A stretch of 11,810 nucleotides of DNA from an uncultured Planctomycetaceae bacterium (lineage in GTDB: Bacteria > Planctomycetota > Planctomycetia > Pirellulales > Lacipirellulaceae), in contig CALMBE010000370.1 of the NCBI GenBank assembly GCA_937860165.1, positions 1 to 11,810 on the forward strand, given 5' to 3'. The position numbers and the translations under genes were made by a program. A model generated the notes under the pieces. The model had not been told where the DNA came from. It saw only the letters and a list, made by a program, of their open reading frames with translations, and did not search any database. The stretch's first letter is position 1; each line of letters opens with the position of its first letter. Below, piece after piece: positions 7,406-11,810 of the stretch.

Positions 7406-7577
7406 ACCACGGAGGTCACGGAGAAGATAAGTGGTATGTGGTTAGTGGCTGGGGTGATTTCCGTTATTACCGCGCAGAGCCTGCCCCTCGCGGAAGCGGG
7501 AATTGACTGCATTGGAATTCACTTACGACCTACGACTTACACCCTTATCTTCTCAGTGTCTTCCGTGGCTCTGTGGT
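7406..7577. repeat. Eroded intergenic inverted repeat (CACGGAG / CTCTGTGG type)
   Basis: Left arm 7406-7431 starts ACCACGGAGGTCACGGAG and ends GAAGATAAG. Right arm 7544-7577 read on the minus strand starts ACCACAGAGCCACGGAAG and ends in the same GAAGATAAG. The right arm has eight extra bases, about one more CACGGAG-like unit, and scattered changes. Between the arms are about 110 bases with no gene, including runs of the GTGGT / TACGACCTACGACTTAC kind. Such CACGGAG repeats bounding short non-coding inserts are scattered in many planctomycete and other environmental genomes (from memory, not searched). It separates gspE-gspF from the pilin genes. Confidence 0.75.
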
Positions 7578-7613
7578 TTTATTGAAATGCGGAAGTTAAT
7601 TTTGAGCCAAACC

Positions 7614-8783
7614 TTAGTGGGACGGACCGCTTATCGTGTTCACCATGTCGAACATCGGCAAGTAGATCGCCAGCAACACCACAGCAATCGCAGAAGCGAG
7701 ACTGATCGTTAAAATAGGCTCCAAGGCACCCACCATGAGTCCGGTCTTGCGTTCGATCTCATGCCGCAGATATTCGCAAATGTCTTTGGTAGCCCTGGTG
7801 AGTTGCCCCGTACTTTCGCCGACAATCACCAATTGGCTCACGATCGGCGGAAACATTCCCTCGTGGCGTTCCAATTCCTTGCTGAATCGTTCGCCCCGGT
7901 GAATAGCCAACTGTAATTCATTGACACCCTTGCGAACGGCGCGATTTCCCACGGAACCGGCGGTTTCTCGAACTGCTTCCGCTAAGTTGTATCCGGCTGT
8001 CATCAAGCTATGCAGCACTTCCATTAACTGCAAAATTGCCATATCACGAATCAGATTCCCCATGACAGGCACACGAAGCAATAAGCGGTCCATCGCCAAA
8101 GCGAACTCTGGTTTTTTTCGCAATTGCTTGGTACCCACAGCGAGGAGAATCGATCCGCCGAACAGATAGGGTCCATAGCTTTTCACAAGTTCGGATACTT
8201 CAATCAACAATCGCGTAATAAAAGGCAAGGGAACATGCGCATTCGCATAGGTTTCCTGAAACACAGGGACGACATACATCAATAAGAATGTCAGCAGTCC
8301 GCTACCGAGCGTGACCAACAGAACTGGATAGGCCAGCTTCTTGATCACCATCTGCTTGAGTTCGGCACTCTTGCCCCGATTTTCGGAAAGGTGCAGCAGG
8401 GTGTCGGAAAGAGTCCCCGACCGTTCGCCCAACCGAATCTGACTGATCGTGATCTGGTCGCACAGGTGAGGAAACGTTCCCAGGGCTACGCTAAAGGGCA
8501 CTCCCGATTCGACCTTGCGGCGGAGCGAATCTAACAGATTCCGGTGCTTGGCAACGGTATCTTCCCGCGACAGCGTGGCGATGGCTTTCGGAAGCGGAAC
8601 GCCGTTACTCACCAGCGTTGCCAGTGTGCGAAGGATGAAGGTGAGCTCGTGAGCCTTGACACGCTCAATTGTCTTCTTGCGCGGGGCGAACCATTCCGAC
8701 CAGGACCTACCACCTTCGGAAGCAGCGCCATGCCCGCCAGCCACGGTATTGCCACTCAGTGCTAATTTTCGTTTGCGTGACAT
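7614..8783 (-). CDS. gspF: GspF/PilC-family inner-membrane platform protein
   Basis: The 389-aa polytopic protein has two repeats of the T2SSF domain, at about 46-172 and 248-373, each with its conserved GE-x-S/T-G-x-L signature (GERSGTL at 119-125, GESTGQL at 322-328). Membrane helices are predicted at about 152-175, 205-220 and 356-377, the last ending in the family's AIYLPMFDM. Length is close to the usual 400. The first 40 residues are basic, Gly/Ser-rich and probably disordered. The ATG at 8783 lies ten bases after the gspE stop; an earlier in-frame start at 8846 would overlap gspE by 53 bases and is disfavoured. The protein anchors the ATPase and passes pilin subunits into the growing fibre. 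Its gene is followed by the repeat-bearing gap rather than directly by the pilins. Confidence 0.96.
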   Translation of the reverse strand: MSRKRKLALSGNTVAGGHGAASEGGRSWSEWFAPRKKTIERVKAHELTFILRTLATLVSNGVPLPKAIATLSREDTVAKHRNLLDSLRRKVESGVPFSVALGTFPHLCDQITISQIRLGERSGTLSDTLLHLSENRGKSAELKQMVIKKLAYPVLLVTLGSGLLTFLLMYVVPVFQETYANAHVPLPFITRLLIEVSELVKSYGPYLFGGSILLAVGTKQLRKKPEFALAMDRLLLRVPVMGNLIRDMAILQLMEVLHSLMTAGYNLAEAVRETAGSVGNRAVRKGVNELQLAIHRGERFSKELERHEGMFPPIVSQLVIVGESTGQLTRATKDICEYLRHEIERKTGLMVGALEPILTISLASAIAVVLLAIYLPMFDMVNTISGPSH

Positions 8784-8793
8784 GGGCCGATGC

Positions 8794-10485
8794 TTACTGT
8801 CCGGAGACTTTATAGAAGACTTCTTCGACGGTAGTTTTCCCGGCAATGGCTTGCTCTATTCCAGCGCTGGCCAGCTCCACGAGCCCCTCTTCAATCGCCA
8901 GTTCGCGGAGCTTGGAAGTGGGCAATCCCTTTTCGATCGCCTGCGCCAATTTGGGAGTCACCACCATGATTTCATAAATCGGAATTCGACCCAGGTAGCC
9001 ACTTCCCAAGCATTTCTTGCACCCTCGACCGGCAAAGAACACCGTATCCTCCGGGATGCTACAAGTGTGACCCAATGCTCGCAGAATGTGCTCGCTCGGT
9101 GATACCGGCTCTTTGCAGTGCGGACAAATCGACCGCAACAGGCGTTGAGCTACAGCCCCGAGCAGCGCCCCCCCGACTTTGAAGCTATCGATTCCCAGGT
9201 CGTTCAAGCGGGCAACCGCTCCGACGGCATCGTTGGTGTGCAACGTGCTCAGCAGCAAATGCCCCGTGAGGGCGGCTTGCACCGAAGTGGTCGCCGTTTC
9301 GTGGTCGCGGATTTCGCCGACCATGATTACGTCGGGGTCCTGACGCATGATGTATTTCAAGGCGTTCGCAAAACCCAAGCCATGTTCATTGTCCGAGGCC
9401 ACTTGATTGATACCAGCCAATCGATATTCGACCGGGTCTTCCACGGTAACGATATTGCGGCACACGGAATTCAGTTTCGAGAGCACGGCATACATGGTGG
9501 TGCTTTTGCCGGAACCGGTCGGCCCGGTCACGACGATCATGCCGTGGGGCTTGTCAATCAGGCCTTGTATCTTCTGGAGGTCACGGCTGCAAAAACCGAG
9601 TTGATCGAGCTGGAAAATGCGACTTCCTTCGTCGAGCAATCGCATGACCACCTTTTCCCCACCGACGGTGGGAATGGTACTCACACGAAAATTCACGCGC
9701 CCGGCGGCTTCGTTCACGCTGAGCTGACCATCTTGCGGGCGACGATTTTCGGTGGTATCCATCTCCGCCATAACTTTGATACGCGCCACGACCGATTCTT
9801 CGATATGTCGGGGAATGGTCATCACCGCTTGCAACTGACCATCGACCCGATAACGGACCCGCATTTCCGGATGGTGGGGTTCGAGATGAATGTCGCTTGA
9901 ACCGGCATTGATGGCACCCATGAGAATTGCTTGTACCAGCCGCACGACAGGAGTATCATCGTCGACCATCTCAGGCTGCGACGACAACTCATCGGCGATC
10001 ATGTTCTCGGCCGCTTCGAGATCGGCCATCTTCATGTCGACGATCGTTTGGCGGGCCACCACACGGTCGTCGAAACCACGGTCCAAGGCACCATCGATCG
10101 AAGTTTGCATGGCCACAACGGGAACCACCTGATACCCGGTGATCAATTCCGTTTCAGAGATCGCTTCAATATCGTCGGGGGCTACCATCGCCAATTGCAT
10201 GGTCCGACCCGAGACCGCCACGGGTACGATCTTGTGGTGTCGAGCCAATTCTTCCGGCATCAGCCGCACAAGTTGGGGGTTGATGCTTTCCGGCACAACG
10301 TCCAGGAAGGGAACACCGTACTGCTCACCTAAGGCGAGGCCTAACTGATCGGTGGTGATCAGACCCCGCCGAACGAGGATGGTTCCCAATAAACCAGACT
10401 CGGTACCTTGCGCAGTCAGAGCACTCTGGACCTGCCCTTCGGTGATCCAGCCGTGTCGAACCAATATGTCGCCCAGCCGCGCCAT
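8794..10485 (-). CDS. gspE: GspE/PilB-family assembly ATPase with MshEN (c-di-GMP-binding type) N-terminus
   Basis: The 563-aa cytoplasmic motor powers pilin polymerisation. The N-terminus holds two 24-residue motifs, RLG...Q (3-26) and LLG...Q (32-55), separated by five residues, the layout described for the c-di-GMP-binding MshEN domain. The catalytic part follows: Walker A GPTGSGKST (321-329), Asp box VEDPVEY (348-354), Walker B-type IMVGEIRD (387-394), His box around GHLLLSTLHTND (408-419), and a zinc four-cysteine site C454/C457 and C489/C492. The RQDPD element is intact, so it looks fully active. The tetracysteine marks an extension ATPase (GspE/PilB/MshE), not PilT. The ATG at 10485 has GAAAG seven bases upstream. 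It follows the receiver gene by 59 bp and precedes gspF by ten, so the three are probably one transcript. Confidence 0.97.
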   Translation of the reverse strand: MARLGDILVRHGWITEGQVQSALTAQGTESGLLGTILVRRGLITTDQLGLALGEQYGVPFLDVVPESINPQLVRLMPEELARHHKIVPVAVSGRTMQLAMVAPDDIEAISETELITGYQVVPVVAMQTSIDGALDRGFDDRVVARQTIVDMKMADLEAAENMIADELSSQPEMVDDDTPVVRLVQAILMGAINAGSSDIHLEPHHPEMRVRYRVDGQLQAVMTIPRHIEESVVARIKVMAEMDTTENRRPQDGQLSVNEAAGRVNFRVSTIPTVGGEKVVMRLLDEGSRIFQLDQLGFCSRDLQKIQGLIDKPHGMIVVTGPTGSGKSTTMYAVLSKLNSVCRNIVTVEDPVEYRLAGINQVASDNEHGLGFANALKYIMRQDPDVIMVGEIRDHETATTSVQAALTGHLLLSTLHTNDAVGAVARLNDLGIDSFKVGGALLGAVAQRLLRSICPHCKEPVSPSEHILRALGHTCSIPEDTVFFAGRGCKKCLGSGYLGRIPIYEIMVVTPKLAQAIEKGLPTSKLRELAIEEGLVELASAGIEQAIAGKTTVEEVFYKVSGQ

Positions 10486-10544
10486 CGTAACTTTCTAGTT
10501 TCTTGGTGTAATAGCCATGTGTTGTTGTTTCTGGATACCGTTGA

Positions 10545-10925
10545 TTAGGCGGTCAGTACGAGTAACTGCGAAACCTTCTTCTCTAGCACGATGGGGTCGT
10601 AGGGAGTTACCAGAAACTCATCCGCACCGGCGTTGTAGGCCTTTTGAACGTCTTCCAGATCGGAGCTGCCCGACAAATACACCACGGGGATCTCGCTGGT
10701 TCGCTGCTCGTTGCTGAGATGGTTCATAAATTCAAGCGAGTCGGCTTCGGCAACATTCCCCACCACGATCAATCCGGGCAGCTCTGTTTGCAGCCACGCA
10801 TTTGCATCGCGTGCGGCTTCAAACGAAACTACCGTATAACCCAACAGCTCCAGACGGAAGACGGTGATGTCTCGCAGGATTGGTTCTTCTTCAACCAAAA
10901 CGATTTTGCAAAGTGGCTTCGACAT
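10545..10925 (-). CDS. Stand-alone pseudo-receiver domain (CheY-like, no phospho-acceptor Asp)
   Basis: The 126-aa product has the complete CheY-type fold pattern without any output domain. Strand 1 KIVLVEEEP supplies acidic residues E12-E14 in place of the Asp pair. Where strand 3 should give the phospho-acceptor Asp, the sequence is LIVVGNVAEAD, putting Gly56 there. The conserved Lys of strand 5 is Thr107 (FLVTPYDP), while the switch Ser/Thr is kept as Ser85 (VVYLSGS). Classical Asp phosphorylation therefore looks impossible, and a protein-binding or constitutive role is more likely. The ATG at 10925 is preceded by GAGG five bases upstream; an in-frame start at 10991 would add 22 residues outside the fold. 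It is the first gene of the minus-strand cluster, 59 bp before gspE, which suggests a role in controlling the motor. Confidence 0.88.
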   Translation of the reverse strand: MSKPLCKIVLVEEEPILRDITVFRLELLGYTVVSFEAARDANAWLQTELPGLIVVGNVAEADSLEFMNHLSNEQRTSEIPVVYLSGSSDLEDVQKAYNAGADEFLVTPYDPIVLEKKVSQLLVLTA

Positions 10926-11211
10926 GATGGCCTCGACAATACAAAGGCGGGGAACTCCGACCTCGGTCGAGGGTTTCCGCGCGGATTCCAACGCACAAAC
11001 GTAGCTTGCCCACAGGTCCAGTCAAAGAACGTTCGTAGAACCGGCATTGTGAAAACTACGAACTACTGCCACATTCGACTTAATCGGTACAATCGGTTTC
11101 CTACGTTTTTCTTGTCGTTGAGCTTTTTCTGAATATTCAAAAGCTAGAATTTTCTAACGGGTTTCATCTTCCGAGACCTCTCAGACTGTACGGAATCACA
11201 CATCCGGAACC
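10926..11211. promoter_or_regulatory. Divergent control region between the receiver gene and a gspG-like gene
   Basis: This 286-bp gene-free stretch must hold promoters for both directions. For the minus-strand cluster the best candidate is a -35 TTGACT (11025-11020) with a 16-base spacer to a weak -10 TACGTT (11003-10998). On the plus side there is an AT-rich stretch near 11105-11155 containing TAGAAT, but no good -35 at the right distance. No convincing sigma-54 (GG-N10-GC) site was seen. The region label is safe; the individual boxes are weak. Confidence 0.45.
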
Positions 11212-11562
11212 ATGCGAGCACGCAATCCCCTACTTCGCCGCGGCCTATCGCTGCTCGAGCTGATGCTCGTGGTGGTGCTGATTGCTGTGATTGCCAGCCT
11301 GGTAATTCCTCGCCTGTCGCAATCGACGGACACGGCGAAGGTGAAATCTTGTGCCCACAATCGCCGGGAAATCAACTCGGCCATTGAACGCTTTGGTGTC
11401 AGCACGGGAGCCTATCCGACAAGCTTAAACGACTTGATCGATCCGGCATATTTTCCCGACGGCATTCCGACTTGCCCTGGCACGGGGTCCACCTACTCGC
11501 TCAACGCCACCACGCATCGCGTGGATGACCACACCTCGAGCACCCTGCCGGGAAATCATTAA
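11212..11562 (+). CDS. gspG: GspG-like pilin, divergent paralogue, two-cysteine form
   Basis: The product is 116 aa, the only plus-strand gene here. An 11-residue leader MRARNPLLRRG is followed by LSLLELMLVVVLIAVIASLVIPRL with Glu at +5 and late Pro. The periplasmic part matches the two paralogues at AYFPDGIPTCPG and YSLNATTHRV, then extends by a tail (DDHTSSTLPGNH). Cys residues in VKSC and TCPG align with those of the 7000-7332 pilin. The closing YSLN-T-THRV motif instead resembles the cysteine-less 6554-6877 pilin, so the three genes are mosaic relatives. The ATG follows a weak CCGGAACC. It is read away from the cluster under its own promoter, so its level could be set independently, for example as an alternative or secreted-type subunit. 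This role is speculative. A hairpin terminator follows at 11638. Confidence 0.9.
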   Translation: MRARNPLLRRGLSLLELMLVVVLIAVIASLVIPRLSQSTDTAKVKSCAHNRREINSAIERFGVSTGAYPTSLNDLIDPAYFPDGIPTCPGTGSTYSLNATTHRVDDHTSSTLPGNH

Positions 11563-11637
11563 GAAGTGGCTGGTGGCGGGGAGGTAGGCCGGAATCAAGG
11601 GATACTTTCTGTTCCGAGACTCATGGCATGTCATGAG

Positions 11638-11663
11638 CCGTAGGCGCTAGCCTCGGGTTTTTT
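11638..11663 (+). terminator. Rho-independent terminator of the plus-strand pilin gene
   Basis: CCG-T-AGGC (11638-11645) pairs with GCCT-CGG (11650-11656) around a four-base GCTA loop, with one bulged T, and is followed by G and six T residues (11658-11663). It lies 75 bp after the stop of the pilin gene. Just before it is a smaller palindrome, CTCATG (11620-11625) with CATGAG (11632-11637). The motif GCCGTAGGCGCTAGCC is one I associate with repeated intergenic sites in Pirellulales genomes (recalled, not searched), so it may be both repeat and terminator. Confidence 0.65.
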
Positions 11664-11700
11664 CCAGGGTTCACCCAGGGCCAATCAATTATGTATTTTG

Positions 11701-11738
11701 GGGTGCCATGCTCACGCTGGTACCCCAGAGTGAGCATG
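11701..11738 (+). repeat. REP-like element, unit 1 (forward)
   Basis: A GGGTGC foot (11701-11706) leads into a 32-base hairpin. Outer stem CATGCTCAC (11707-11715) pairs with GTGAGCATG (11730-11738). A single g/a mismatch follows, then inner stem CTGG/CCAG and a TACC loop. It forms the left half of a facing pair with 11755-11792. No transposase gene is in the window. Confidence 0.8.
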
Positions 11739-11754
11739 TGAATGGTCTAGAAAA

Positions 11755-11792
11755 CATGGCCACAGCGGAGTACCGCCGTGGCCATGGCACCC
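11755..11792 (-). repeat. REP-like element, unit 2 (inverted)
   Basis: Read on the minus strand this is a GGGTGC foot (11792-11787) and a 32-base hairpin with outer stem CATGGCCAC/GTGGCCATG, a g/t mismatch position, inner stem GCGG/CCGC and a TACT loop. All part lengths equal those of unit 1. Stem bases differ at four pairs yet remain paired. A 16-base spacer (11739-11754) separates the units, giving a BIME-like arrangement. Confidence 0.8.
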
Positions 11793-11810
11793 TCATTTGG
11801 AGAAAACTGA

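Noticed and set aside
7385..7585. 66-codon open frame on the plus strand
   Set aside because: It is made largely from the intergenic inverted repeat (its end reads through the CTCTGTGG arm), so it is unlikely to be a gene.
9118..9900. 260-codon open frame on the plus strand
   Set aside because: It lies wholly antisense to the clear gspE ATPase coding region and has no recognisable motif; it is a codon-bias shadow.
10926..11211. Possible sigma-54 promoter near the TGTGGCAG segment on the minus strand
   Set aside because: The GG element is present but no GC lies at the required spacing downstream.

Overview
This window looks like chromosomal DNA from a planctomycete, probably of the Pirellulales group. 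The evidence is the gene set and order, the style of the short GspG-like pilins, and the Arg-rich hybrid PilM/PilN protein. The intergenic repeats also fit, including a GCC-TAGGC-GCTAGCCT-CGGG hairpin and a paired small palindromic element. The taxon is inferred from pattern memory, not from a search.

Nearly the whole window is one type IV pilus / type II secretion (T4P/T2SS) assembly locus on the minus strand, read from about 10.9 kb down to 1. In transcription order it encodes: a small degenerate response-regulator receiver (10545-10925); a GspE/PilB assembly ATPase with an N-terminal MshEN-type c-di-GMP-binding module (8794-10485); a GspF/PilC platform protein (7614-8783); an intergenic gap carrying an eroded inverted repeat (7406-7577); two GspG-like pilins (7000-7332, 6554-6877); four minor pilins resembling GspH/FimT, GspI/PilV, GspJ/PilW and a PilX/short GspK (6026-6526, 5422-5880, 4905-5432, 4520-4897); a PilM-PilN fusion resembling GspL (2927-4495); a PilO/GspM-like protein (2308-2934); a secretin (334-2226); and the start of a proline-rich lipoprotein that leaves the window (1-218). 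Many junctions overlap or are only a few bases apart, consistent with an operon. A third GspG-like pilin (11212-11562) is divergent on the plus strand across a 286-bp control region.

Likely division of labour: GspE and GspF drive polymerisation of the GspG-like subunits, primed by the four minor pilins. The PilM/N and PilO proteins form the inner-membrane alignment complex, and the secretin is the outer-membrane gate. No retraction ATPase (PilT), prepilin peptidase (PilD) or recognisable PilP is present, so pilus and pseudopilus secretion cannot be distinguished from this window. c-di-GMP is the most plausible input because of the MshEN module. The co-located receiver lacks its phospho-acceptor Asp and conserved Lys, so it probably does not work by ordinary phosphotransfer.

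The strongest unexplained signals are two. One is a perfect 14-bp inverted repeat over the leader and cleavage site of the GspH/FimT-like prepilin gene. The other is a REP/BIME-like pair of 38-nt elements at the right end, whose stems differ in sequence but keep base pairing. No gene-free stretch exceeds 300 bases. The largest are 10926-11211 (divergent control region), 7333-7613 (inverted repeat) and 11563-11810 (terminator plus REP pair).
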